Shown here piece by piece: positions 9,138 to 18,575 of a DNA stretch of 64,000 bases. Position numbers and translations under genes: made by a program. The DNA is from Metallosphaera hakonensis JCM 8857 = DSM 7519 (GTDB lineage: Archaea > Thermoproteota > Thermoprotei_A > Sulfolobales > Sulfolobaceae), in assembly GCF_003201675.2 (NCBI RefSeq), contig NZ_CP029287.2, forward strand, positions 744,001 to 808,000. Reading direction: 5' to 3'. Every line of letters starts with the position of its first letter. Position 1 is the stretch's first letter. The notes below the pieces were generated by a model. The model was not told the origin of the DNA and searched no databases. It worked only from the letters and a program-made list of their open reading frames with translations.

Positions 9138-10306
9138 TTTCTCAACTCCGCAAACTTCCTTAAGAGTTCGTCAGCCTCGTCAGAATCGTGTTTCTCTATG
9201 ATCTCAAGAACCAGTTTTACCTCATCATCATTATAACCCTGAGATCTTAGATAAGATTCCATCAATTCGCGCACAGTGCCTGCATTATCAGGGGCATCAA
9301 CGGGTTTTCTGGGATCCTCTGTCTCATCTTTGTAGATTCTATAAAATTCAGCGAAATCCTGGAGACTTGCCAGTTTCTTAATCGCTGTACCCCTCTTGAT
9401 TGAATCTCCTTTCAGGACAACGTGAAGTATAGGCCTTTTCTTAGAATCTATTAAGTTATTTTCCAGCATTTCGCTTTCAATAGATCTTCTAATATTGGCA
9501 ATATCCTGCTCCACCGAATCAACGTTTATGTTAATGACTTTCTGGAGTCTTACCTTAACATTCAATGGTAACACCTCAGCTTCCTTTTTGCTAAGATCTA
9601 TTAGGAAAGCCCCCTTACCTAACTCGCTCCAGCCCTTTATCTCTTCCTCCCTTATGATTTCAGGGGAACCAGATATTGCGAGTTTACCTCCACCGGGCAA
9701 ATTATGAAGCCTCCGTGAGTGTAAGTGTCCGCAAGCGTAGTACTGGAAGCCTGAAGGTAATGAACCCAGTTCCAACTGCCATGACTCATCGTAGGGTAGG
9801 AACTCCCTGATACCTTGGTGGAGCATTAATACGTTTCTGTCTCCGTCTGGCTTAATGGAGGATAGCAGTTCTTGTAGAGCATCCTTGTACACATTGCTCA
9901 TGTGTCTAATTCCATATATCTTAACCCTAAGCCCATCCTCATTCAGCTCGATGAATTTCGGTCCCTGATCTCCCATTATTACCTTGATTAAGCCCAAAGA
10001 TTCGCCTAACAACCGCTGGGGATACAACTCTTCTTTAACCTTAGGGGTATCATGATCCCCAGGAATGTTGATGAAGTGTATGCCCTTATCCCTTAAGGGT
10101 TTAGTGCTGTCAACAAAGAACTTCAGCGCCTTATTACCGGGCTTGTATACGTCAAAGAGGTCCCCAGAATGAATTACTGCCTTCACGTGTTCCTTGACAG
10201 CTATCTCCACTAGCTGAGTGAAAACATCGAAAACGTCCTGCTCCCTGAACTCCTTGTCATATCTCCTACTCCCTAGATGGGTATCGGATATGTGAAGTAG
10301 GAGCAT
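9134..10306 (-). CDS. mre11: Mre11 DNA repair nuclease/phosphoesterase
   Basis: This 390-residue calcineurin-like phosphoesterase is the endo/exonuclease partner of Rad50. The metal-binding motifs appear in order: HISDTHLG, HSGDLFD, PGDHDTP, LHQGI and ACGHLH. The third motif is GDHD where most Mre11 proteins have GNHD, so the metal-bridging Asn is replaced by Asp. This may be a Sulfolobales trait rather than a defect. The C-terminal helical region (RKPVDAPDNAGTVRELMESY and on) would bind Rad50. I chose ATG 10306 (MLLLHISDTHLG), four bases after the herA stop. An upstream non-ATG start at 10330 would overlap herA. Confidence 0.95.
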   Translation of the reverse strand: MLLLHISDTHLGSRRYDKEFREQDVFDVFTQLVEIAVKEHVKAVIHSGDLFDVYKPGNKALKFFVDSTKPLRDKGIHFINIPGDHDTPKVKEELYPQRLLGESLGLIKVIMGDQGPKFIELNEDGLRVKIYGIRHMSNVYKDALQELLSSIKPDGDRNVLMLHQGIREFLPYDESWQLELGSLPSGFQYYACGHLHSRRLHNLPGGGKLAISGSPEIIREEEIKGWSELGKGAFLIDLSKKEAEVLPLNVKVRLQKVININVDSVEQDIANIRRSIESEMLENNLIDSKKRPILHVVLKGDSIKRGTAIKKLASLQDFAEFYRIYKDETEDPRKPVDAPDNAGTVRELMESYLRSQGYNDDEVKLVLEIIEKHDSDEADELLRKFAELRK

Positions 10307-10310
10307 GAGT

Positions 10311-11789
10311 TCACCCGAACTCTTCCCCAATCCTATTGGGGTTTAGGAAGGTGCTCCATTCTCCCTTGATGTCAGGATCCGATCCACCAAGCTTACCTGT
10401 GAACTTAGATATCTTAACGAAAGCGGGAAGCCTGACCAAGTTTCCTATAATTATAGCCTCCCCGATTCCGAGCGATGAAAGTTGCTCCACCAGGTCCTCC
10501 GTTAAATTATCGCTGGCCTCAAGAACGTATTTTTTATCAGTGGGCTCAACCATTCTTAAGATGATTTTGTTAGTCATTTGGCTAAGAATGGTTTCATCCA
10601 ATCCCTTAGGTCTTTGGCTAACTATAACCATACTGACTCCAAATTTTCTTCCCTCCCTAGCAATCTTAGAGGCATAGTATTTTGTTAATGTATCTTGATT
10701 CTTTGATATGAAAACGTGCGATTCCTCTATAACCGCAACAACTGGAAAACCTAAACCCGTTCCCCTATGTCTAAACTCTTTTCTGCTGTCCAATAGTCTT
10801 CTTAAGTAATGAGAGACAACGGCATCCATGGCTTCCTCGTCCATGTGGCTTATATCCACAACATTAACAGAAGCCGGCTTAATCCTAGACGTTATATCTG
10901 GGACGGTGAGATTTATTGTACCCCCAAATCTGTCCACGAATTCCTCGAGCTTGTTTTTTACTTCATCTGCGGCGTCCTTTTGTTGTCTCTGCTTCTCGCT
11001 CGACGCAATTTCATCAATTTTATCCTCGATGTGCTTGACAAAATTAGTATTGAGCTCTTCGTAATCGACGTTGCCATCTTTGAGTTTTTCTTTTACTTCT
11101 TTAACATAATTGACGAAAGCATTCCTTAAAAATCTGTACTGTATAGTAGCGTTGGGTCTAATTTCTAAAAGTGTTGCAAATTCTCTCGGTTGAAGATGTA
11201 AAGGATTTAGATTAGGAACGATAGTATTTAAAGGCCTTATATCGGAGTCGTAATACTCGCCGTGATAATCAAATATTACCACTGATCCGCCTATGGAGGC
11301 GATGGATTGCGAGAGGACAGCCACGGTGTTGGATTTTCCGCTACCTGTAGCTGCAAGAATGGCCAAATGCCGAGATAAGGAGTTAACCTTTATCTTTACC
11401 GGTATGTTCATCCCTATAACAGAACCTATTACTATGTCTCCCTCTGAGAAAATGTCCCTTAGCTCATCCTCCTCTGCGAACCTCACTGGGGTCCCTGGAC
11501 CTGGCGGTAAATCTGGTATCATACCCGAATTAATCTCGTGAAGGAGTTTCACGTCAGCCCTCACGAATTGCGGAATGGACGTATCCAGGTTCTTAAGTTT
11601 TTGAACAATTTTGATGTCATTTATTGTTAGATCAAGTAGAGGACTACCCCTAGTCACGGAGGTAATGAGTCCCAGAACCTTTACCCCATCGTACTCGAGA
11701 ACAACATACCTGCCAACCCGAACCGGTTTCTCAGCGAGAACCAACGCCTCCTGGGGAGAGGCCTCCCCTATTACGTAACCTACGATCAC
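10311..11789 (-). CDS. herA: HerA hexameric DNA translocase/helicase
   Basis: This 492-residue FtsK/VirB4-like ATPase forms a hexamer that drives NurA during end resection. It has an N-terminal HAS-barrel (IVGYVIGEASPQEALVL), Walker A AATGSGKSNTVAV (about residue 150), Walker B VVAVIEESHVF with its Glu, and an arginine-finger region near ASKIAREGRKFGVS. I chose GTG 11789 because the family starts right before the IVGYVIGEA strand and a TATA-like box sits about 25 bases upstream. In-frame ATG codons further upstream (11834, 11813) fall before or inside that box. It is the first gene of the operon. Confidence 0.93.
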   Translation of the reverse strand: MIVGYVIGEASPQEALVLAEKPVRVGRYVVLEYDGVKVLGLITSVTRGSPLLDLTINDIKIVQKLKNLDTSIPQFVRADVKLLHEINSGMIPDLPPGPGTPVRFAEEDELRDIFSEGDIVIGSVIGMNIPVKIKVNSLSRHLAILAATGSGKSNTVAVLSQSIASIGGSVVIFDYHGEYYDSDIRPLNTIVPNLNPLHLQPREFATLLEIRPNATIQYRFLRNAFVNYVKEVKEKLKDGNVDYEELNTNFVKHIEDKIDEIASSEKQRQQKDAADEVKNKLEEFVDRFGGTINLTVPDITSRIKPASVNVVDISHMDEEAMDAVVSHYLRRLLDSRKEFRHRGTGLGFPVVAVIEESHVFISKNQDTLTKYYASKIAREGRKFGVSMVIVSQRPKGLDETILSQMTNKIILRMVEPTDKKYVLEASDNLTEDLVEQLSSLGIGEAIIIGNLVRLPAFVKISKFTGKLGGSDPDIKGEWSTFLNPNRIGEEFG

Positions 11790-11808
11790 AAGATAGTAGA
11801 CGGGATAA

Positions 11809-11819
11809 AGCATAAAAAG
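11809..11819 (-). promoter_or_regulatory. TATA-like box of herA-mre11-rad50-nurA operon
   Basis: Read on the minus strand this is CTTTTTATGC, centred about 25 bases before GTG 11789. It supports a leaderless GTG start for herA and one promoter for the four-gene repair operon. Confidence 0.5.
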
Positions 11820-11866
11820 AATTCTAGTCGCCAAAAAGTAGTACTCAACGAGAAAAAAAGATAGTT

Positions 11867-12718
11867 TTAAAGTGCCCTCGCTACCTTCTTTGTGGCCTCA
11901 GCTATGTCCTTCTCCTGTTCTGCGTACGCGCACAGCATGGCTTCAACGTCCATATGTCCCTCTGCCTTGGCCTTCATGGCCACGTTGTTGTACTCACTGA
12001 CGTGCTCTTCGGCCTCCTCTCTTGTGAACTCATTTAACATGGACGCTACCTTCTTTGTGGCCTCAGCTATGTCCTTCTCCTGTTCTGCGTACGCGCACAG
12101 CATGGCTTCAACGTCCATATGTCCCTCTGCCTTGGCCTTCATGGCCACGTTGTTGTACTCACTGACGTGCTCTTCGGCCTCCTCTCTTGTGAACTCATTT
12201 AACATGGACGCTACCTTCTTTGTGGCCTCAGCTATGTCCTTCTCCTGTTCTGCGTACGCGCACAGCATGGCTTCAACGTCCATATGTCCCTCTGCCTTGG
12301 CCTTCATGGCCACGTTGTTGTACTCACTGACGTGCTCTTCGGCCTCCTCTCTTGTGAACTCATTTAACATGGACGCTACCTTCTTTGTGGCCTCAGCTAT
12401 GTCCTTCTCCTGTTCTGCGTACGCGCACAGCATGGCTTCAACGTCCATATGTCCCTCTGCCTTGGCCTTCATGGCCACGTTGTTGTACTCACTGACGTGC
12501 TCTTCGGCCTCCTCTCTTGTGAACTCATTTAACATGGAGTTCCCAGCGTGAACGTAGAGTTTTTCAAATATCCCTCTGGCATGCCCTAACTCAACCCTTG
12601 CTTTCTCCCTAAGAACCTTAGCTTCCTCCTTCTTTCCTGCAGCCTCTAATTTGTCAGCCAGGAAGCTGAGGAGCATGTAATCCTCAGCATTTGCCTTAAA
12701 TAGTTCCTTTAGACCCAT
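11867..12718 (-). CDS. Ferritin-like (rubrerythrin-type) protein with fourfold internal repeat
   Basis: The first 70 or so residues (MGLKELFKANAEDYMLLSFL to VELGHARGIFEKLY) look like the first two helices of a ferritin-like di-iron protein, with a candidate ExxH in VELGHA. The rest is four copies of a 55-residue helical unit, running from MLNEFTREEAEEHVSEY to EQEKDIAEATKKVA. A single-copy protein of about 118 residues would be a normal small four-helix member, so this gene has grown by three in-frame extra units. The DNA copies are identical. Whether the long protein folds is unknown. The start is uncertain: ATG 12718 fits a strong TATA-like box near 12758, but ATG 12742 and GTG 12751 are also in frame. 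It may act in oxidative stress or iron handling. Confidence 0.7.
   Translation of the reverse strand: MGLKELFKANAEDYMLLSFLADKLEAAGKKEEAKVLREKARVELGHARGIFEKLYVHAGNSMLNEFTREEAEEHVSEYNNVAMKAKAEGHMDVEAMLCAYAEQEKDIAEATKKVASMLNEFTREEAEEHVSEYNNVAMKAKAEGHMDVEAMLCAYAEQEKDIAEATKKVASMLNEFTREEAEEHVSEYNNVAMKAKAEGHMDVEAMLCAYAEQEKDIAEATKKVASMLNEFTREEAEEHVSEYNNVAMKAKAEGHMDVEAMLCAYAEQEKDIAEATKKVARAL
11879..12538. repeat. Perfect 165 bp tandem repeat, 4 copies
   Basis: The units are 11879-12043, 12044-12208, 12209-12373 and 12374-12538, each exactly 165 bp and, as read, identical. The length is a multiple of three, so the reading frame of the ferritin-like gene is kept. Absence of synonymous changes means the expansion is recent or kept uniform by recombination. 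Confidence 0.95.
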
Positions 12719-13362
12719 TTCGGTCTCTTTTCCGAGAGTCATATTGATCACTATATATTAGGAATTATCACAAGCTAATAAACTTTGATTATCGCCCATT
12801 ATAATACATATCCCTTAAAATCAGTAATTGGATTTAAAATAAATAAAACATGTCAACAAGTCTAGCGGTTAATATTAAATGATTTTGAACTATTTAAGTT
12901 TTGAGTATAAAGGTTCAATTTGAGAACCAGGAATCTCCTAGGACTTTCATGGCTCCATACTCTGGTGAGGAATACCCGATAACCGAAACTTGATTCATGA
13001 CAGAACTCCATTGAGTCCCGTTTGAAACTTCTGCTGAACAATCTTCTTCATAAGGAATAGATTCAAAATCGAAGCATATTACGGAAATCTCAGGAGTTCA
13101 ATGGTCGAGGTCGGCAAAAGTCGGCTCATACGACGAGCTCAAACGGTATTATTATCGAACTTCTTCTTGCCCTTTATAACCTGAGCTAGTGTAAATCGAG
13201 GATAAATTAATTATACCTCCTCCACTAATGTCGATGTAAAGTGTAAGCATCAACTTGGGGCATTTGACAAATATCCGTGAACCTTCGCGTGGAAAGATGA
13301 GCAAAGAATCAGGAGGGCTATCCCTGTGATAGGATGGATGATACTCCCTAATGCCATTTGGT
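12719..13362. other. 650 bp intergenic region
   Basis: At the left end is the AT-rich promoter of the ferritin-like gene. A 60-codon open stretch on the minus strand (12915-13097) looks like a gene remnant. The rest shows no gene. A candidate C/D box RNA follows at 13363. Confidence 0.5.
12915..13097 (-). pseudogene. Possible gene remnant
   Basis: This minus-strand frame encodes VICFDFESIPYEED, then WSSVMNQVSVIGYSSPEYG and a stop. It has protein-like composition but no plausible start codon near its beginning and a stop just upstream. The family is not recognised. It may simply be chance. Confidence 0.2.
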
Positions 13363-13420
13363 TCAGGTGATGAGTGACTCCAATATTGACTTGGATGAGA
13401 ACGTAACTCGAATCTGAAAA
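13363..13420 (+). ncRNA. Candidate C/D box guide RNA
   Basis: The boxes occur in the right order and spacing for an archaeal 2'-O-methylation guide: C box GTGATGA (13367-13373), D'-like TTGA (13386-13389), three bases, C'-like GGATGA (13393-13398) and D box CTGA (13414-13417). The guide stretches are 12 and 15 bases. D' and C' differ slightly from consensus, and I see no strong terminal stem. It ends just before the TATA-like box of the next gene. Confidence 0.4.
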
Positions 13421-13430
13421 GATATTTATC
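13421..13430 (+). promoter_or_regulatory. TATA-like box of NAD(P)HX repair gene
   Basis: GATATTTATC is centred about 27 bases before ATG 13452, which supports that start and a leaderless transcript. Confidence 0.45.
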
Positions 13431-13451
13431 TTTCTCTCTGTTTATAATTGC

Positions 13452-14951
13452 ATGATATCTTCGTCTCAGATGAGAGCACTTGAGATTAATTCGGAGGTCT
13501 TCGGAGTATCTACTCTCCAGCTGATGGAAAACGCAGGAAGATCAGTGGTAGAGGAAATAGAGAAGATAATGAGTGTGGACGATGCAAAAGCCGTAATTTT
13601 TGTGGGTCATGGAGGCAAAGGGGGAGATGGTCTAGTCGTTGCACGCCATCTCTCAGACATGGGTGCCTCGGTTGAGGTCGTAACTCTCGGTGAAATCAAA
13701 CATAAAGATGCGATAGCCAATTTCAACGCAATAGAGGATATGGATTATTCAATAAAACTGACTAAATTTGACTATAACATGAAATCGTTAACTGCGGATA
13801 TTTTAGTCGATGCGATGCTCGGGACAGGTGTGAAGGGAATAATTCGGGAACCTTTCGCCTCGGCGATTTCATTGTTCAACTCTTCCAAAGGGTTCAAGGT
13901 CTCCATAGATGTTCCATCGGGAATCGATCCCGACTCTGGAGATGTCTTAGGTGACCATGTTCGTCCCGATCTAGTGGTTACTTTTCATGACGTCAAGCCA
14001 GGTCTGCTTAAGCATGACTTCAAGGTAGTTGTGAAAAAGATAGGAATACCCAAGGAGGCTACAGTTTACGTTGGCCCAGGGGATCTGCTCGTTAATGTTA
14101 AGCCCAGGGAGATGAGGAGTAGAAAGGGCGCAGGGGGAAGGGTCTTAGTAGTGGGAGGTAGCGCTACTTTCTCTGGAGCTCCGGCTTTGTCCGCTCTCGC
14201 TAGCCTAAGGACTGGAGCAGACCTCGTTTACGTAGCCTCACCAGAGAGGACAGCGGAGGCTATATCATCCTATTCGCCAGATTTGATAGCTCTTAAGTTA
14301 ACGGGGAGAAACTTTAATGAGGCCAACCTCAAGGAGTTGGAGAACTGGATAGAGAAAGTAAACGCGGTGGTCTTTGGACCAGGTCTAGGCTTAGCTGAGG
14401 AGACTCTGAAAGCTACCCGACCCTTCGTTGAAATGGTAATGAAAATGGGAAAACCCTTGGTTCTAGATGCAGATGGGCTCAAGATAATGAAAGGCTCTCG
14501 TCTAGCTAGGAATGTAGTGATTACACCTCATCCAGGAGAGTTCAAGATCTTCTTTGGGGAGGACCCAAGGGAGAAAGAGAGAGATAGAATCCAACAAGTG
14601 ATTGAAAAGGCCAAAGAGTGCAACTGCGTAGTTCTCCTTAAGGGTTACATGGACGTGATAAGCAATGGAGAGTCCTTCAAGATAAATAAGACGGGGAACC
14701 CTGGAATGACTGCAGGTGGTACGGGCGACACATTAACGGGAATTGTGGCCACCTTTCTCGCTCAGGGAATCGACCCCTTCATGTCTGCCGGGTTGGGAGC
14801 CATGGTGAACGGTTTGGCGGGCACGTTAGCATATAAGGAGTTGGGTCCTCACCTTACAGCGTCAGATGTTATCTCGAGGATACCCAAGGTTCTAAATGAT
14901 CCAATTAACTCATTTAAGGAAAAAATATATAAGAGAGTTATAATTTCTTAA
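13452..14951 (+). CDS. nnr: Bifunctional NAD(P)H-hydrate epimerase / ADP-dependent dehydratase
   Basis: This 499-residue fusion repairs hydrated NADH and NADPH, damage that heat favours. The N-terminal YjeF-N epimerase half (residues 1 to about 210) shows LMENAGRSV, VGHGGKGGDGLVVARHL and SIDVPSGIDPDSG. The C-terminal ribokinase-like dehydratase half starts with KGAGGRVLVVGGSATFSGAP and ends with the nucleotide and catalytic motif NPGMTAGGTGDTLTGI. Length and domain order match the archaeal fused enzyme. It has its own TATA-like box. Its 3' end overlaps the convergent bcp gene by 14 bases. Confidence 0.95.
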   Translation: MISSSQMRALEINSEVFGVSTLQLMENAGRSVVEEIEKIMSVDDAKAVIFVGHGGKGGDGLVVARHLSDMGASVEVVTLGEIKHKDAIANFNAIEDMDYSIKLTKFDYNMKSLTADILVDAMLGTGVKGIIREPFASAISLFNSSKGFKVSIDVPSGIDPDSGDVLGDHVRPDLVVTFHDVKPGLLKHDFKVVVKKIGIPKEATVYVGPGDLLVNVKPREMRSRKGAGGRVLVVGGSATFSGAPALSALASLRTGADLVYVASPERTAEAISSYSPDLIALKLTGRNFNEANLKELENWIEKVNAVVFGPGLGLAEETLKATRPFVEMVMKMGKPLVLDADGLKIMKGSRLARNVVITPHPGEFKIFFGEDPREKERDRIQQVIEKAKECNCVVLLKGYMDVISNGESFKINKTGNPGMTAGGTGDTLTGIVATFLAQGIDPFMSAGLGAMVNGLAGTLAYKELGPHLTASDVISRIPKVLNDPINSFKEKIYKRVIIS

Positions 14952-15381
14952 TTATTTCAAGAGCTTTATCAGCGTGGTCCTCTGCCTTCTTTAGTCCACT
15001 TAGTACAGACTTTATCGTCCCGTCTTTATCAATTATGAACGTGACTCTTTGGGCGCTCGTCCCCTTCTCGTTTAGGACACCGTAGGAAATTGAGATCTTC
15101 TTTTCCTTATCCGATACCACAGGGAAACGAGCGTTATACTTCTCGCTGAACCTTTTCTGAGTTTCCACAGAGTCAACGCTTACGCCTATAACCTCAGCTC
15201 CAAGCTCCGTAAACTTATCATGAAGCTCCGCAAATCTCTGGATTTCCCTGGTACAACCTGGAGTGAAGGACTTTGGATAGAAGTAGAGGACAACAATTTT
15301 CCCTCTCAGATCCGAAAGTTTAATCTTCCCCTTGGAGCTTTCTGCCTCAAAATCAGGGGCAGGTTTACCCACTTCCAGCAT
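14938..15381 (-). CDS. bcp: Peroxiredoxin, Bcp/PrxQ type
   Basis: This 147-residue thiol peroxidase would reduce hydrogen peroxide and organic peroxides. The peroxidatic site is YFYPKSFTPGCTREI, with the catalytic Cys in the family's P-x-x-x-T-x-x-C form (Cys near 46). No second cysteine occurs five residues later, so resolution must involve another thiol (a 1-Cys mechanism or a partner). The remaining fold markers are VIGVSVDSVETQKRF and VTFIIDKDGTI. It is transcribed away from the PEP carboxylase gene. Confidence 0.93.
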   Translation of the reverse strand: MLEVGKPAPDFEAESSKGKIKLSDLRGKIVVLYFYPKSFTPGCTREIQRFAELHDKFTELGAEVIGVSVDSVETQKRFSEKYNARFPVVSDKEKKISISYGVLNEKGTSAQRVTFIIDKDGTIKSVLSGLKKAEDHADKALEIIKKL

Positions 15382-15436
15382 GTTATAACAATTTACATTG
15401 AAATCCTTAAAAGCATGTGGTTACAGTTAACTTGAA

Positions 15437-16966
15437 ATGAGACTCATACCCAGGACAATGTCTACGCAACATCCAGACAATGCGTTGGTTCCAGAGTGGG
15501 CTAAAGGAGAGGTTATAGAGGGAGAGGACGAGGTAATAGAGGCATATTACGCTCTTTCGAATCTAGGTGTTCACGAGGTAATGTGGGACGCAGAGGGAAA
15601 GGACGTTGACACCCACGTGGTAAGGAAGCTTTTCTCTTCCTTTGGGGATTACTTCAAGGCTAACGTTTTGGGGGAAGACCTCTTTCTGACCTATAGGGTT
15701 CCCAACCCTAAGATAGAGGGGGCGGAGAGAAAGGTATTCGCGGAAACAATGGAGAGCATACCCATTACGTATGACGTTGCAGAGAAATTTTACGGAAGGA
15801 ACGTAGTTCCAGTTTTCGAGGTCATACTTCCGTTTACCACAAATGCCCTCGATATCATCTCTGTGGCAAGGTATTACGAGAGAGCTGTAGTGATGGAGGA
15901 GAACATAGAGCTTCACGACGGCGTGCACGTAAAGGATCTTGTAGGTGAAATTTATCCAAAGAGAGTGGAAGTAATTCCACTCATTGAGGATAAGGACTCG
16001 CTTCTCAATACGGGGAATATAATAGAGGGCTATTACCAGGCCATTAAGCCCACATATATGAGGCTTTTCATTGCTAGATCTGATCCGGCAATGAACTACG
16101 GTATGCTGTCAGCAGTTCTTCTAGCAAAATACGCGCTTAGCACGGCAGGAAAGCTATCCCAGGAATTAGGTATTCCAATATACCCAATAATAGGAGTCGG
16201 GTCCCTCCCCTTCAGGGGACACATGAATCCAGAGAACTATCAGAGGGTTATGGAGGAATATGAGGGCGTTCACACGTTCACGATTCAGTCAGCTTTCAAG
16301 TATGATTATAGCGAAGAGCAGGTAAAGGGAGCAATTTCCCACATCAATAGGGAGGAAGTCAAAGAGCCAAAGATCCTCTCCATGGAGGAAGAGAAGGTAA
16401 TCAAGGAAATAATAGAAAGATATACTGCGAGGTATCAACCAGTTATAGAGGCCATGGCAGATCTAATCAATTCAGTTGCGCTCCATCTTCCAAGGAGAAG
16501 AGCAAGAAAACTTCACATTAGCCTGTTTGGCTACGCCAGAAGTACAGGGAAGGTTATCTTGCCTAGGGCAATAACTTTCGTGGGTTCGCTTTACAGTATA
16601 GGTCTTCCTCCAGAGATAATAGGGATTTCCGTGCTAGGGAGTCTAAACGAGAATCAATGGAATGTCCTAGAGGATAACTATAAGTTTCTCAGGAACGATC
16701 TTCAGAGAGCTTCCGAATTCATAAATTGGGAGGGGATATCTTCCCTTTCAGCTCACGGGCTCCTGAGCGAAGAAGTTCATAAGAAGATCGAGGAGGACAT
16801 AAAGTACCTGGAATCTCTTGGTGTTAAAATAGGACCTAGAAGCTACGAGTCCAAGAAACACTCCCTCCTCTCTCAGCTACTGATTCTCTCTCTAAAAGAG
16901 AAAAAATACAATGAAGTAAAGCAGTACGCAAAGGAGATGGCTCTAATAAGGAAGTCAATTGGATGA
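15437..16966 (+). CDS. ppcA: Archaeal-type phosphoenolpyruvate carboxylase
   Basis: This 509-residue protein is of the short archaeal PepcA class, much smaller than the roughly 900-residue bacterial enzyme. It makes oxaloacetate from PEP and bicarbonate to feed the TCA cycle and autotrophic carbon metabolism. It starts [20 protein letters not shown], the typical N-terminus of the class. Other conserved stretches are [17 protein letters not shown] and [10 protein letters not shown]. Its end overlaps the convergent amidase gene by 12 bases. Confidence 0.96.
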   Translation: MRLIPRTMSTQHPDNALVPEWAKGEVIEGEDEVIEAYYALSNLGVHEVMWDAEGKDVDTHVVRKLFSSFGDYFKANVLGEDLFLTYRVPNPKIEGAERKVFAETMESIPITYDVAEKFYGRNVVPVFEVILPFTTNALDIISVARYYERAVVMEENIELHDGVHVKDLVGEIYPKRVEVIPLIEDKDSLLNTGNIIEGYYQAIKPTYMRLFIARSDPAMNYGMLSAVLLAKYALSTAGKLSQELGIPIYPIIGVGSLPFRGHMNPENYQRVMEEYEGVHTFTIQSAFKYDYSEEQVKGAISHINREEVKEPKILSMEEEKVIKEIIERYTARYQPVIEAMADLINSVALHLPRRRARKLHISLFGYARSTGKVILPRAITFVGSLYSIGLPPEIIGISVLGSLNENQWNVLEDNYKFLRNDLQRASEFINWEGISSLSAHGLLSEEVHKKIEEDIKYLESLGVKIGPRSYESKKHSLLSQLLILSLKEKKYNEVKQYAKEMALIRKSIG

Positions 16967-18118
16967 TAGTAAATATTTCGAAACACCTAGTACTACACCA
17001 TCCTTATAGGGTTCTCCACTAATCATTAAACCCATGGGGAGACCATTCTTCTCAATGAAAGGGATACTTATTGATGGTGCTCCTACTAAGTTGAAAAGTT
17101 CCGTATTTGCCACAAGGTCTTCGCGGTATTCCCTTTCCCTCCCATGGACTTCGGATATTTTGGGAGCAGTTATCTTGGTAGTAGGCGAAACAATAACGTC
17201 CACCTGTCTGAATATGCTGATGTACTCTTCAAGGATCAATCTCCTTACTCTAAGTGCATTGATGTAATCAACTGCAGGAATAGTAAGCCCAGACTTCAGG
17301 ATCTCTCTTACATCGGTGAAATAAAGATCACTCATGCTGTTCAACCACGTCCGATGATATGACGCTCCCTCGCTTGTAGCGATGATTCTCCTAGCCTCTC
17401 TCCCATATTGACTGAGGAGAGGTAAATTTATCTCTTTGGCACCTGGAAAGAACTCGAGTACCTTTTCCTTCATTTCCCTAGTCTTATCATCGAAGAGGAG
17501 AAGCCCTACTCTCAATTCCGATCTGGGCAGGTGAAGATAGGCAGTCTTTCCTTGTGATGGGGTCAACCAATTTAAGCTATTCCAAAGGGTCTCGTAATCT
17601 CTTGTAATGACGCCAATTGTGTCCAAGGTCCAGCTAAAGGGAATCACGCCCTCTGTTGGGATTAGACCAAAGCTAGGTTTGAAGCCTATAACTCCACAAA
17701 GAGAGGCAGGTATCCTGATGGAGCCTCCAGTGTCAGTCCCTATCCCCACGTCCACCATATTAAGGGCCACAGCAACTGCTGATCCACCACTGGATCCACC
17801 GCTTATTCTCTCTCTGTCCCTTGGATTCCTTGCAGGACCAACTATAGATGAAGTGTTTGTGGCGCCTACAGCGAATTCATGGGTGTTGGTTTTCCCCAGA
17901 ATAACCCCACCGAGTTCCAATACCCTGTCCACAATCCAAGCATTTTTGCTAGGAACGTAGTCCTTGAGTATCCTAGACCCTGCGGTAGTTCTAACATCCT
18001 TGGTTTCTATGATGTCCTTTATCCCAAAGGTAAGCTCCGACAGAGGTCCTTTTCCACCCTTAAGTTCTTGGATAGTGATGAAAGCGTTGTACTCTGAATT
18101 CAATCTCTCTAACGACAT
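16955..18118 (-). CDS. Amidase signature family protein
   Basis: This 387-residue amidase has the Ser-cisSer-Lys triad: Lys in [14 protein letters not shown], then the signature [16 protein letters not shown] and [16 protein letters not shown] carrying the two serines. It is shorter than GatA (about 480), and no GatB or GatC neighbour is present, so a free amidase acting on small amides or peptide amides is more likely than tRNA amidotransferase. ATG 18118 is preferred; a TTG at 18127 would add three residues. Confidence 0.88.
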   Translation of the reverse strand: MSLERLNSEYNAFITIQELKGGKGPLSELTFGIKDIIETKDVRTTAGSRILKDYVPSKNAWIVDRVLELGGVILGKTNTHEFAVGATNTSSIVGPARNPRDRERISGGSSGGSAVAVALNMVDVGIGTDTGGSIRIPASLCGVIGFKPSFGLIPTEGVIPFSWTLDTIGVITRDYETLWNSLNWLTPSQGKTAYLHLPRSELRVGLLLFDDKTREMKEKVLEFFPGAKEINLPLLSQYGREARRIIATSEGASYHRTWLNSMSDLYFTDVREILKSGLTIPAVDYINALRVRRLILEEYISIFRQVDVIVSPTTKITAPKISEVHGREREYREDLVANTELFNLVGAPSISIPFIEKNGLPMGLMISGEPYKDGVVLGVSKYLLSSN

Positions 18119-18141
18119 CCTGATCAATCCTCTGAATGGGT

Positions 18142-18573
18142 TCAGGTAACTTTGTTGAGTCCAAGTTTTCTAACGTTTTCCATCACCCTATTCACGAATT
18201 CCTCTATTCTTTGCCTTGAAATACCCTTCTCTTCTGCCTTTTTAAGTACCTTTTCCTCTACAAGGGAGTAATTTTTCATTTCCTCATTCAGCCTTCTCCA
18301 CGGTAATCCCTTTAAGGCCATGGCTATCTCTTCGTCATAGGGTATCCTTCCCTCTAGCATAAGCACAGATATAATGGGGTAGCCCACGTAATTTCTGAAC
18401 TTGGTTCCATTGTCGTCACTGCTTACGTTATTTCCGTCGACCTTTACAGTGTATTGCCTATCTCCCTCAGAAGAGGTAACGAGATAATGATCACCAGATC
18501 TCACTACCCTGCCATCGGCTATGGCGCCAAGTGCTTCAAGGACCTTAATTCTAGGGGGTTGTTTAAGTCTCAT
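18142..18573 (-). CDS. Uncharacterised protein
   Basis: I do not recognise this 143-residue protein. It begins MRLKQPPRIKVLEALGAIAD, continues with a basic beta-rich part (DRQYTVKVDGNNVS) and ends in a charged helical tail (EEKGISRQRIEEFVNRVMEN). No cysteine or membrane segment is visible. ATG 18573 directly follows the stop of the upstream DUF998 gene; an upstream in-frame start at 18612 would overlap that gene. It is probably in one operon with it and possibly with the amidase. Confidence 0.6.
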   Translation of the reverse strand: MRLKQPPRIKVLEALGAIADGRVVRSGDHYLVTSSEGDRQYTVKVDGNNVSSDDNGTKFRNYVGYPIISVLMLEGRIPYDEEIAMALKGLPWRRLNEEMKNYSLVEEKVLKKAEEKGISRQRIEEFVNRVMENVRKLGLNKVT

Positions 18574-18575
18574 TT

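Noticed and set aside
11892-12551. Plus-strand ORF of 219 residues across the 165 bp array
   Set aside because: It is the antisense shadow of the ferritin-like repeats; its periodicity explains its length.
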